Part shown: piece by piece, positions 1 to 7,743 of the stretch
Position numbering within the stretch: the first letter of the stretch is position 1
Layout: each line of letters starts with the position of its first letter
Origin: Chitinophaga rupis
Lineage (GTDB): Bacteria > Bacteroidota > Bacteroidia > Chitinophagales > Chitinophagaceae
Direction of reading: 5' to 3'
Length of the DNA stretch: 64,000 bases
Assembly: GCF_900109685.1 (NCBI RefSeq)
Contig: NZ_FOBB01000007.1
Span: forward strand, 334,093-398,092
Notes under the pieces: generated by a model
Database searches by the model: none
What the model was told of the DNA's origin: nothing
Seen by the model: the letters and a program-made list of their open reading frames with translations, nothing else
Position numbers and translations under genes: made by a program

Positions 1-203
1 AAGCAGGCACCCTGCGCGAAGTATTTGGCACCGGCACCGCATCCAGTGTAGCTTATGTAGAGCAGCTGGATTATAAGGACCACCATATTCAGCTGGATAC
101 CGCTAAATATGAAGTAGGTGCAGAGGTGATCCGCCGCCTGGATGCCATCCGCACCGGAAAAGTAGCGGATGATAAAGGATGGAACTACCGTATTGATAAA
201 TAA
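1..203 (+). CDS. ilvE: Branched-chain amino acid aminotransferase, C-terminal fragment
   Basis: The last 67 codons of a gene whose start lies left of the window; the reading frame runs from base 3 to the TAA at 201-203. The visible protein has the fold-class IV aminotransferase signature EVFGTGTA near its left end and finishes TGKVADDKGWNYRIDK, which matches the C-terminus of branched-chain aminotransferases (transamination of leucine, isoleucine and valine with 2-oxoglutarate, PLP cofactor, cytoplasm). The PLP lysine is outside the window. D-amino-acid aminotransferase or aminodeoxychorismate lyase share the fold, but the GTGTA turn and the tail favour the branched-chain enzyme. Confidence 0.8.
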   Translation, partial: AGTLREVFGTGTASSVAYVEQLDYKDHHIQLDTAKYEVGAEVIRRLDAIRTGKVADDKGWNYRIDK

Positions 204-227
204 TTAGTTTTAGTTGTGTTATGTTCA

Positions 228-262
228 CAGGCTGTTTCTTAGTGGAACGGCCTGCTTTTTTA
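228..262 (+). terminator. Terminator after ilvE
   Basis: Arm CAGGC (228-232) pairs with GCCTG (250-254) and a T-rich run follows at 256-261. It lies 24 bases after the aminotransferase stop. Confidence 0.5.
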
Positions 263-342
263 TAGACTATTCTCGTTAACAGGGCGGCATTCTCAAACAG
301 ATTCTGTATTTTTGCCCTCCGCTTTTTTAAACACAAGTGCCC

Positions 343-627
343 ATGACTTTAGACGCCTTTATTGCCTCACTGAGCCAGGCAGCGCCGCCCGAAGGGCTGA
401 GCGGGCCTTTACAGGCACTTTGGTGGGATGGTAAGGGCGACTGGGAACAGGCGCATAACGTGGCGCAGGATATTGATAACAGCACCGGCTCCTGGATCCA
501 TGCCTACCTGCACCGTAAGGAAGGCGACCGGTCCAATGCCGCCTACTGGTACACCCGGGCAGGTAAAAGCATGCCGTTCAGCACTCTGGAAGAGGAGTGG
601 AGGGATATTACCGCCGCTCTTTTATAA
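343..627 (+). CDS. Small conserved hypothetical protein, 94 aa
   Basis: Short acidic, Trp-rich cytoplasmic protein without signal peptide or membrane segment. It contains the block WIHAYLHRKEGD followed by NAAYWYTRAG, which I recognise as the core of a widespread family of roughly 95-residue uncharacterised proteins that look like one or two TPR-type helical hairpins. No function is known to me. ATG at 343 is chosen; a GTG at 337 would add two residues. A -7-like element TATTTTTG lies just upstream (307-314), so the gene probably has its own promoter and a very short leader. Confidence 0.75.
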   Translation: MTLDAFIASLSQAAPPEGLSGPLQALWWDGKGDWEQAHNVAQDIDNSTGSWIHAYLHRKEGDRSNAAYWYTRAGKSMPFSTLEEEWRDITAALL

Positions 628-999
628 TAGGTAGCCTTTGGTTATAAGCCTGCTGCTTTAGGTAGGAGGTAAATAGTAACCAGCAGAGGTGCCGCAAATG
701 TGATGTAGAATTGGCTGTTTAAGGCAGTACCAGCGGAAACACACGCCGGAGATTTTCGGAGAGCTGCTTTAGGAAGGAATTCTTAGGCTCACCAGTCCAC
801 CCGGCTTAATTTAAAAGGAGATATTGCCGCTCTCAGGAGGCAATTTCCTGCTTTTTTAGTGCTGGCGCGAGTTTTTTTGGAATTTGGAAGTAAGTAATTT
901 GGAATTTATCATAGTTCGTTTTACCTTTGCCCTCCCAAAATCCTTTACTGGACTTTGGAATGTCATTGTAAACCGACAGCAAAAAAAATTAGGTAAAGA
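628..999. other. Intergenic region upstream of rpsL
   Basis: A 372-base spacer with no credible gene. It holds a weak terminator-like hairpin (CAGGA 834-838 with TCCTG 846-850, then a T run to 857), a stretch of repeated GGAATTTGGAA-like words at 869-906, and the rpsL promoter at 898-929. I see nothing recognisable in 635-830. Confidence 0.5.
898..929 (+). promoter_or_regulatory. Promoter of the rpsL-rpsG operon
   Basis: A -33 element TTTG (898-901) and a -7 element TACCTTTG (922-929) are separated by 20 bases, the Bacteroidota arrangement. The -7 element is followed by CCCTCCCAAA; the same -7 plus downstream sequence occurs before rpsJ. Confidence 0.75.
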
Positions 1000-1380
1000 A
1001 TGCCTACTATACAACAATTAGTAAGAAAAGGAAGAGAAATTATCCGGGCTAAATCCAAGTCCAGAGCTCTTGATAGCTGCCCCCAGCGCCGGGGTGTATG
1101 TACACGTGTGTACACTACAACGCCTAAAAAGCCTAACTCTGCGCTGCGTAAAGTAGCTAAAGTGAAGCTGACCAATAAAATAGAGGTGATCGCTTATATC
1201 CCTGGTGAAGGGCATAACCTGCAGGAGCACTCTATCGTGTTGATCCGTGGTGGTAGGGTAAAGGATCTGCCGGGTGTGCGTTATCACATCGTACGTGGTT
1301 CCCTGGATACTGCCGGTGTGAAGGACCGCAAACAGAGCCGTTCCAAGTATGGTACCAAAAAGGAAAAGGCTAAGAAATAA
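1000..1380 (+). CDS. rpsL: 30S ribosomal protein S12
   Basis: Decoding-centre protein of the 30S subunit, 126 aa, usual family length. The signature TPKKPNSALRKV and the loop GGRVKDLPGVRYH are intact. Lys43 and Lys88, the positions where streptomycin-resistance substitutions arise, are both lysine, so the sequence looks streptomycin-sensitive; Asp89 is the conserved methylthiolation site. The tail is Lys-rich (residues 112-126). First gene of a two-gene operon with rpsG, 31 bases upstream of it. There is no Shine-Dalgarno sequence before the ATG, as is normal in this phylum. Confidence 0.98.
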   Translation: MPTIQQLVRKGREIIRAKSKSRALDSCPQRRGVCTRVYTTTPKKPNSALRKVAKVKLTNKIEVIAYIPGEGHNLQEHSIVLIRGGRVKDLPGVRYHIVRGSLDTAGVKDRKQSRSKYGTKKEKAKK

Positions 1381-1411
1381 TCTTAATATTCAAGAGAAAT
1401 TTTTCAGATAA

Positions 1412-1879
1412 ATGAGAAAGCAAGCTGCTAAAAAATTACCATTGGCTCCGGACCCCCGGTTTAATGATAAACTGGTGACCCGTTTCGTGAATAACGTAAT
1501 GGAGCAGGGGAAGAAGAGCATTGCCTATAAAATATTCTACGACGCCGTAGATAAAGTAAGCCAGATGACCGGTGATAATGGTTACGAGGTATGGAGAAAG
1601 GCTTTGAATAACGTAACACCTGCTGTAGAAGTTAGAAGCCGCCGTATTGGTGGTGCTACCTTCCAGATCCCTTCAGAGGTACGCCCCGACAGGAAAGTAT
1701 CTTTGAGCATCAAATGGCTGGTACGTTACGCTGGTGAAAGAAATGGTAAAAGCATGGCTGAGAAGCTGGCAAACGAGATCGTAGCTGCCAGCAAAGGTGA
1801 AGGCGCCGCTTTTAAAAAGAAGGAAGATACACACCGTATGGCAGAAGCTAACAAGGCTTTCTCCCACTTCCGCATCTAG
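1412..1879 (+). CDS. rpsG: 30S ribosomal protein S7
   Basis: Primary 16S rRNA-binding protein that organises the 30S head; 155 aa, typical for bacteria. The N-terminal block DPRFNDKLVTRFVNNVM and the RSRRIGGATFQIPSEVRP beta-hairpin segment are clear, and the C-terminal helix ends KAFSHFRI. Cotranscribed with rpsL. In most bacteria fusA follows directly, but here a terminator follows and a minus-strand surface-protein cluster intervenes before fusA, so the canonical str operon is split. Confidence 0.98.
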   Translation: MRKQAAKKLPLAPDPRFNDKLVTRFVNNVMEQGKKSIAYKIFYDAVDKVSQMTGDNGYEVWRKALNNVTPAVEVRSRRIGGATFQIPSEVRPDRKVSLSIKWLVRYAGERNGKSMAEKLANEIVAASKGEGAAFKKKEDTHRMAEANKAFSHFRI

Positions 1880-1913
1880 TTCAATCAGAAGCAGAACGCT
1901 CAAGATATATAGC

Positions 1914-1953
1914 AAAAAGCTGGTCATAACGGAAACGTTGTGGTCAGCTTTTC
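1914..1953 (+). terminator. Terminator of rpsL-rpsG
   Basis: AAAAGCTG (1915-1922) pairs with CAGCTTTT (1945-1952); AACG/CGTT extends the stem near the loop. The T-rich end is short. It closes the rpsL-rpsG transcript 35 bases after the rpsG stop. Confidence 0.6.
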
Positions 1954-2103
1954 GCATTTGGAACCAGCAGTAACACTTCGTATGCTCCGCAGCGGCAGCG
2001 CCATCTCACCAAAGTCCGGCAGGCCACATTTTCCAATGCTCATAAGCTTCAATTCTAAGCCAGCTTAGCCCCACTCCGGAAACAGCATTTAACTTACACC
2101 TAT

Positions 2104-2138
2104 AAACAAAAAAGCCCGGAGCATACACCCCGGGCTTT
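2104..2138 (-). terminator. Terminator of the PorV/collagen-like cluster
   Basis: AAAGCCCGG (2111-2119) pairs with CCGGGCTTT (2130-2138). Read on the minus strand the stem is followed by a run of six T, 26 bases after the stop of the collagen-like gene. Confidence 0.8.
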
Positions 2139-2163
2139 AAGCGTTCAGCGTTAAGCATTCCGC

Positions 2164-5160
2164 TTATTTCACATTCACCAATACTTTGATCTTACCAGTG
2201 CCGTTACCATCAAAGGCCTCCAGGGCTTTACCGATCACCTGCCCGGGTTTTACCTTATCCGGGTCCGCTTTCATGGCATAACCCCTCAGGCTGGAGGTTA
2301 CCAGCATATCGCCCCGCCGTACAGGGCCGTTCTCGCCGCACACTTTGGTAGGAATTACCCCTACCACACCCATAGGCACCTTATCAGAAATATCTGTATC
2401 TACGTTTTCCTCAGTCAGCAATACACCCGGTTTAGTAGCATACACACCTACCACCAGGGTAGAGTAAGCACCATTTGATTTTTCTACGGTGCGGTCTGCA
2501 TCCGTAGCAATCACCAGCACATCACCCGGCTCATAAGCCTGAATATTACCGGTTACATCAAAAGCTTCCGCTACATCGGCGCCGCTATTTTGGGTACCGC
2601 CATTAAAGAAGCCACGGCCGGCCTTATTAATACGGGCTACATTCGAACTGGCGCTCTGGAAAACAGCTATATTACCGGAAGGGCCGGTATGGTTCACCAA
2701 TAGCCCGGTACCTGTACCAACATTGCTGATCAGCACCACTTCCCTGGAATTAGCGGAGTTAAAGTTGGCAAAACGTGCGCCGCGGCCGGTACCAAAATTA
2801 GGCACAAAGCCATAAATGCCATTACCGGCACCATCGGAGCTGCCTTCCACACCATTACCATTTTTACCGGCATTAGCAGTAATGCCATTACCGGTACCTT
2901 CCGTAAGGGCTATAACGCCTGGGCCATTACCGGATGGGTTAGAGGAATAGAATAATCCGGCAAAGCCACCGGTACCGGAAGAGAGGCCATATATGCCAGC
3001 AGTGCCAAAGTTGGAGAAAATGGAATTTACCTCTCCTTTTACTGCCGGTGAAGTACCGGTAGTACGGTCCACTTTAAAGTTACCGGCCGTGCCGTTACCC
3101 ACAGTTGTTACGGTTATTACATCGCTGGTATTATTCTCGTTGAAAATATTAAACCTGCCGGCCCGGCCTGTGGCAAAGGTGGGTACCCAGGCATACAGGG
3201 CGTTACCGCCACCATCAATATTGGCCTCCACGGCGTTACCATCCTTGCTGGCATTGGCGGTAATAGCATTGCCATTACCATCCGTGATCGCTACAAGCGC
3301 GGGTCCGTTACCGGATGGGTTAGAGGCGTGGAACAATCCGGCAAAACCACCGGTACCGGAAGCCGTGCCGAACAGGCCGGCTGCGCCAAAGTTGCCAAAA
3401 ATAGTGTTTACTTCCCCTCTTACAGCTGCTGCCACACTGTTGGTATTATTCACCTTAAAAGAAGCGGCATTGCCCAGGGTATTATCCGGTATGTTGCCGT
3501 TGCCATTGGTTTCTACTTCCAGGGTATTACCTCCTGTGTTGGTTTGATTGAAATTTTCAAAGCGGCCCGCCCGTCCGGTGCTGTTATTAAGGCCCACTTG
3601 TCCGTACACGCCTATACCGGTATTACTGGTGCTGGTAGCTATAAAACCCCGCACGCCATAACCGCCGCCATCATTCCGGCCTACTACCGCGCCGGCTATA
3701 TCACTGGTGGTACGGCCCACTACAGCTTCGCCCCCGCCGTTATTATCGCCTACAACACCGGCAGAAGTTTGCGCGCTGGTAATGCCTTGCACGCCAAAAC
3801 CAGCAGCAGTAGAGCTACGCAGGCCCGCACCGTTGCCGGTGGTGGTTACATTAACAACAGTACCATTACCAACGGAGTTGACATTTAATGCAGTGTTGTT
3901 ATTGGCATTATTGAAAATGGAAATGCTGGCAGGAATACCATTATTACTGGTAGCAGTAAGGCCAGTGCCTGTGTTACTGTTGGCGTATACTCCTATACCG
4001 TTTGCGCTGGAATTACCGTATACACCTAAGCCATTGGGCGTAACGCCATACACCCCCCAGCCACTGCCGTTCTGTGAGCCATATACACCAACACCCAAGC
4101 CGCCGGTGCCATTGTTAATACCGCGTACCCCGCTGGAAAAACCACCGGGAGAAGTGGAGTTCACGATGCCCCTGATAGCGCTGATGTTGGATGTAGCAGT
4201 GTTATTTACACCCTCCAGCGAAGTACCGTCACCGGCATTAGTGATGGAGAAAAGGGTAGCTGCATTATTTTCTGCGGCGCTAAAAGGTAAGGTAAGCCCA
4301 CCACCGCCTGCATTATCTGCACTGGGCAGCCAGTTGGTACCATCAAATTTTAATACCTGGCCGGCTACGGGTGCGGTGGCAGATACCGGTTTGGTTTGTA
4401 TAGCTGCTACTACCGGGTTAGGGTAAGTACCGCTTAGGTCACCGCCAGCAGGTGCGCTGTTAATGCTGCCGGCCGGTCCTGCCGGTCCTATAGGTCCTAC
4501 AGGGCCAGCGGGTCCTACGGGTCCGGCAGGCCCAACAGGCCCGGCTGGGCCGGCAGGTCCATTCGCACCAACAGGTCCAGCAGGTCCTGCCGGTCCGGCG
4601 GGTCCCGCTGGTCCGGCAACGCCAGGTGCACCTTTTACACCCTGTGGTCCATCGTCACCTTTGGGACCGGCAGGCCCCGCAGGTCCGGCCGGTCCGGTTG
4701 CGCCGGCAGGGCCGGTAGCTCCTGCTGGTCCCGCCGGGCCTTGCGGACCAGGGGTCGTATTAGCCGCGTGCAAAGCAAAAGGCACACTTTTGAATGGGGT
4801 AGTACCCAGGGTTTCAAAGCTGCCATTGCCAATAGCTGTTTCTACCTTCAGGTATTGGTTGGCATTCGCCCAGGGAACAGCGGCAAAGGTGCCGGTTACC
4901 GGGGTACCGTTACCGATTTGCAGGGTAAATAACCCTAAGGTATTGGTAGTAACATCATGTGTTTCCTGGTATTGTACCGGGCCATTAGCAGCCCCGCCTA
5001 ATATGGAAATGCGTACCGTCATGGCCTGGTTGGCCAGCATTACGCCATTATTATTACGGGCCACCGCCTGGTAATTGATACCGGTAAGCCCGCTCTGCGC
5101 CTGTAAAGCGCCGGTTAAGGCTATTAATATCAGTAGGGTGAGTAAAGTTCGCTTTTGCAT
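2164..5160 (-). CDS. Secreted collagen-like, beta-helix-rich surface protein, 998 aa
   Basis: Exported composite protein. Residues 1-21 form a signal peptide ending LQA. Residues 23-133 form the YQAVARN...LFTLQIGNGTPV domain that heads many Bacteroidota tail-fibre-like surface proteins. Residues 136-233 are Gly-X-Y collagen-like repeats rich in GPAGPAGP. A collar motif GGDLSGTYPNPVV follows near 238, then about 550 residues of Gly/Asn-rich repeats (GVYG, GVRG) that look like beta-helix turns. These include a tandem duplication: copies at about 528-663 and 664-790 and the start of a third. Residues about 857-998 form the C-terminal domain common to such fibres (SGADVAEAF...GDVLVIATD). No T9SS sorting domain is seen on this protein. 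Last gene of a four-gene operon with PorV. An adhesin or extracellular fibre is the likely role; ligand unknown. Confidence 0.85.
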   Translation of the reverse strand: MQKRTLLTLLILIALTGALQAQSGLTGINYQAVARNNNGVMLANQAMTVRISILGGAANGPVQYQETHDVTTNTLGLFTLQIGNGTPVTGTFAAVPWANANQYLKVETAIGNGSFETLGTTPFKSVPFALHAANTTPGPQGPAGPAGATGPAGATGPAGPAGPAGPKGDDGPQGVKGAPGVAGPAGPAGPAGPAGPVGANGPAGPAGPVGPAGPVGPAGPVGPIGPAGPAGSINSAPAGGDLSGTYPNPVVAAIQTKPVSATAPVAGQVLKFDGTNWLPSADNAGGGGLTLPFSAAENNAATLFSITNAGDGTSLEGVNNTATSNISAIRGIVNSTSPGGFSSGVRGINNGTGGLGVGVYGSQNGSGWGVYGVTPNGLGVYGNSSANGIGVYANSNTGTGLTATSNNGIPASISIFNNANNNTALNVNSVGNGTVVNVTTTGNGAGLRSSTAAGFGVQGITSAQTSAGVVGDNNGGGEAVVGRTTSDIAGAVVGRNDGGGYGVRGFIATSTSNTGIGVYGQVGLNNSTGRAGRFENFNQTNTGGNTLEVETNGNGNIPDNTLGNAASFKVNNTNSVAAAVRGEVNTIFGNFGAAGLFGTASGTGGFAGLFHASNPSGNGPALVAITDGNGNAITANASKDGNAVEANIDGGGNALYAWVPTFATGRAGRFNIFNENNTSDVITVTTVGNGTAGNFKVDRTTGTSPAVKGEVNSIFSNFGTAGIYGLSSGTGGFAGLFYSSNPSGNGPGVIALTEGTGNGITANAGKNGNGVEGSSDGAGNGIYGFVPNFGTGRGARFANFNSANSREVVLISNVGTGTGLLVNHTGPSGNIAVFQSASSNVARINKAGRGFFNGGTQNSGADVAEAFDVTGNIQAYEPGDVLVIATDADRTVEKSNGAYSTLVVGVYATKPGVLLTEENVDTDISDKVPMGVVGVIPTKVCGENGPVRRGDMLVTSSLRGYAMKADPDKVKPGQVIGKALEAFDGNGTGKIKVLVNVK

Positions 5161-5172
5161 GTATAGCTGATT

Positions 5173-5520
5173 TTATTGTTGTTGTTGAATAGGGGTCTTT
5201 TCTATTTTTACCGGCTTAATGGCCCTGAAGGCTTCTGCTGCAGATATTTCAGAAGGCTGGGGTTTGCCATTAGCGCTAACCGGGCGCCGGCTTAGCTGGC
5301 TGCTGCTGTTATTGCTGCGGGGCTGCTGATAGTTGGTAAAAAGCAGGCTGCGGGTAGAGGTAGCCGTTTTACGCGGGTCGGCTGTAGTGGCAGCTGCCGT
5401 ATGCTGTTTGGCAATATCTTTCTGGAAATCGGGGAACAGCTGGTCACGGGTGCGTTCCTGCGCATGGGCGGTAACGGTTGCAGCTGTTATCATGAACAGG
5501 ACTAAGTACAATGCTTTCAT
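5173..5520 (-). CDS. Short exported hypothetical protein, 115 aa
   Basis: I do not recognise this protein. Residues 1-20 are a signal peptide (ending TAHA, cleavage before QER). The mature part of about 95 residues is low in hydrophobics and rich in Ala, Thr, Ser, Arg and Gln, with a terminal run of four Gln, so it is probably largely disordered. It lies 30 bases after porV and 12 bases before the collagen-like gene on the same strand, so it belongs to that operon. An accessory or linker role for the surface fibre is only a guess. Confidence 0.7.
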   Translation of the reverse strand: MKALYLVLFMITAATVTAHAQERTRDQLFPDFQKDIAKQHTAAATTADPRKTATSTRSLLFTNYQQPRSNNSSSQLSRRPVSANGKPQPSEISAAEAFRAIKPVKIEKTPIQQQQ

Positions 5521-5550
5521 TAGTATATGTTTTGTGTTATTAACAAAGGA

Positions 5551-6702
5551 TTATTGTTTAGCAGGCCGGGTATAGATCACGGAGAACTGCAGGCTGGCCC
5601 GTTGCAGCACCCCGGTGGTAGGCATGCGGTAGGCCGCATCCAGCTGAAGGGAATGAATGCGCAATCCTACGCCGGCGCTAAAGTGTTGCCGGTAGCCTTT
5701 ATTGGGATGCTCGTAGAAGTAACCGGCACGGGCAAAGAACTGGTGCTGGTAGTTGTATTCCAGCCCGCCGCCTGCAGTGAATTCCCGCAGCTCTTCCTGG
5801 AAACCGCCGGGCGCGTCCCATAAAGAGGTGAACATAGCAGAAACTACACCCCGGTTAGGATCTTTACCTTTCAGGATCACATTGGTGGGCTGCCCGTTAG
5901 CATCCAGCTGGTATTCGGGCGGGGTGGGCACCAGCAGCTTATTGATGTCGGCCAGTATGGTGAATTGATGGTCTGCCGTGTTTACAAAAGTGAATCCGCC
6001 GCCTATGCGCAGGTTCATGGGTAAAAAGGTGCGGCGGTTACTATCATCTGTATAAGAAAGCTTGGAACCTATATTGGTGAAGCTAATGCCCCAGCAGTAG
6101 CGGTTGCCGTAATCCAATATGTCGGAGTAGTTCTGGTAATACAGCCCCACATCGCCGGCGCCGGCAGATGCCGGTTTTTGCTGCAGGCCGTTATAGCTGC
6201 CCTGGCCCAGCTGGCTGCGGATGTACCGGAGAGATACTGCCAGTGATAAATGCTGGCTCAGCTTGCGGGCGTAAGTGGCATCCAGCGCATATTCCACGGC
6301 ATGGTACTGCTGTAGCATCATACCATTATTATCCCGGAAAGTTATATCCCCGTGATTAAAATATTTGAGGGATGCGCCCACCCCTTCCAGCTCATTAAAG
6401 TTCTTAAAGGCGGCAATATGACCCATATGTGTTTTGCGGTCATTCACCTCCCACATCCAGGGAGAGTAGGAGGCACTTACGCCCCAGTCGCCGGCAAATA
6501 CAATTTTTGCCGCATTACCGAACAGGTCGTTCACATTGGGTTCAAGGCCGGTAACAGCATCGCCTACGGAGCCACTGCGGGCATCCGGGTTAACCAGGAG
6601 AAAGGCTGCGCCTGCATTCACCGGCACCTGTACCTTTTGCGCAGCTAGCGGCAGGGCCACCAGCAACAGGCAGGCAGAGAATAGAGTAAAACGGTATTGC
6701 AT
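5551..6702 (-). CDS. porV: PorV (LptO)-type outer-membrane protein of the type IX secretion system
   Basis: 383-residue FadL-like beta-barrel. Signal peptide 1-21 ends PLAAQ. Features match PorV, the T9SS shuttle that carries cargo from the translocon to the PorU attachment complex: FLLVNPDARSGSVGDA near the N-terminus, NPAK-like NAAKIVF, SYSPWMW, LKYFNHGDITF, INKLLVPTPPEY, and the C-terminal SLWDAPGGFQEELREFT...ARAGYFYE block. The companion porU/sov gene is not next to it; instead it is flanked by a small sorting-domain protein 11 bases upstream and two other exported proteins downstream. It may be the only PorV of the cell or a paralogue dedicated to this cluster; the window cannot tell. 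Confidence 0.85.
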   Translation of the reverse strand: MQYRFTLFSACLLLVALPLAAQKVQVPVNAGAAFLLVNPDARSGSVGDAVTGLEPNVNDLFGNAAKIVFAGDWGVSASYSPWMWEVNDRKTHMGHIAAFKNFNELEGVGASLKYFNHGDITFRDNNGMMLQQYHAVEYALDATYARKLSQHLSLAVSLRYIRSQLGQGSYNGLQQKPASAGAGDVGLYYQNYSDILDYGNRYCWGISFTNIGSKLSYTDDSNRRTFLPMNLRIGGGFTFVNTADHQFTILADINKLLVPTPPEYQLDANGQPTNVILKGKDPNRGVVSAMFTSLWDAPGGFQEELREFTAGGGLEYNYQHQFFARAGYFYEHPNKGYRQHFSAGVGLRIHSLQLDAAYRMPTTGVLQRASLQFSVIYTRPAKQ

Positions 6703-6713
6703 AAACGTAGATT

Positions 6714-7211
6714 TTATTGGATGACCAGTTTATCAAAGAAGAGTTTCCCGTTTACGTTCAGGATCACGGAATAAATGCCGGCAGCAAAGCGGCTTACTGT
6801 AACGGGTATTACCACCTGTCCGGGGCTATAGTGCTGGAACTGCTGGTACATCTGCTGCCCGGCGCTGTTAAGGATCCGTATCATCACACCGGCGCCGGTA
6901 AGCAGCTCAAACTGCGCTTTGGCAGTGCTAAAGGCAGGGTTGGGGTAGAGAATAAAATTCCGGACGGGATCTGCCCCCGGGGTTAGGGGAGGGTATTCCG
7001 GCTGCTGGAACCCCTGGGTAAGCATTGTAGCGCCACTGGTAAAAGTGGCCACTACCGGTTCACCTACTGTGTACTGGATAAATACATTGCCCACCAGGCC
7101 GCTGCCACCGCTGCTGGCCACTACCTGCCGCTGTGTATTTTGCGCCCGGGCCCGGCTGCTTAACAAACCCATCAGCAGTAAAGGCAAAAAAAGTGTGTAG
7201 ATAAATTTCAT
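6714..7211 (-). CDS. Small T9SS cargo with type A C-terminal sorting domain, 165 aa
   Basis: Start placed at the ATG at 7211 (MKFIYTLFLPLLLMG), which gives a proper signal peptide; an upstream ATG at 7247 would put 12 extra residues before it. The mature N-terminal half has the VASSGGSG...YTVGEPVVATFTSG..LTQGFQQP pattern common to small Bacteroidota T9SS proteins. The C-terminal ~80 residues, from FILYPNPA to FFDKLVIQ, are a type A sorting domain (YPNP, then AGIYSVILNVNGK), which is removed when cargo is anchored at the cell surface. First gene of the operon, directly before porV. Function of the mature domain unknown. Confidence 0.85.
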   Translation of the reverse strand: MKFIYTLFLPLLLMGLLSSRARAQNTQRQVVASSGGSGLVGNVFIQYTVGEPVVATFTSGATMLTQGFQQPEYPPLTPGADPVRNFILYPNPAFSTAKAQFELLTGAGVMIRILNSAGQQMYQQFQHYSPGQVVIPVTVSRFAAGIYSVILNVNGKLFFDKLVIQ

Positions 7212-7743
7212 GGAACAACATTTAGGAATGAGAATATTTATCCGCATTGCCTATAATGGCAATAACAGAACATCAGGCGCCGGTGCGGCAGCCTGACAAA
7301 GAGTTGATAATCTTGGTTTAGAAACCGGTGTTATTCGGTTAAAACGTCACAATCAAGACGTTACATTAATTAGGGTATTCATTAGTGCGCATTGAGGTTG
7401 ACTAAAAATTTAATTCCAATCTCTGGGATTCGTTGCCAGGCGCCAGGGCAGCCTGCACATTCAACTGACAAACCTTAAAACAATAACACAAAAATTAGGT
7501 AAATGGGTAGGATAAACAACAGGTACTTTTTTTTCGGTTATTTTCTGCAGGTAGCTGGCAGCCTGTACACCATAGATGGTTTTTTACCGGTTATTTATAG
7601 GAGGGACATTCCTGGATAAGCCAGGGAATCATGGTTTTACTATTAAATAACATTTTGGCAATACATCCTGGTTTTATTTATTTCTAAAAAAGGATTACCT
7701 TTGCCCCCCAAATTGCATTTAAAATACAGTCATTTCTAATATT
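7212..7743. other. Divergent intergenic region between the PorV cluster and fusA
   Basis: About 530 bases without a gene. Two short inverted repeats sit side by side: AACCG/CGGTT (7323-7340) and AACGTC/GACGTT (7343-7362, 8-base loop). The fusA promoter is at 7696-7703. I could not find a convincing minus-strand -7 element for the PorV operon. Confidence 0.5.
7672..7703 (+). promoter_or_regulatory. Promoter of fusA
   Basis: -7 element TACCTTTG (7696-7703) with a T-rich -33-like TTTT at 7672-7675, 20 bases upstream. The following CCCCCCAAATTG resembles the region after the rpsL and rpsJ -7 elements. Confidence 0.7.

Noticed and set aside
4463..5074. Plus-strand open frame rich in GPAGPTGP repeats
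   Set aside because: It is the reverse frame of the collagen-like gene; the Gly/Pro-rich repeat DNA codes for Gly/Pro on both strands. The minus-strand frame has the signal peptide, family domains and operon context.
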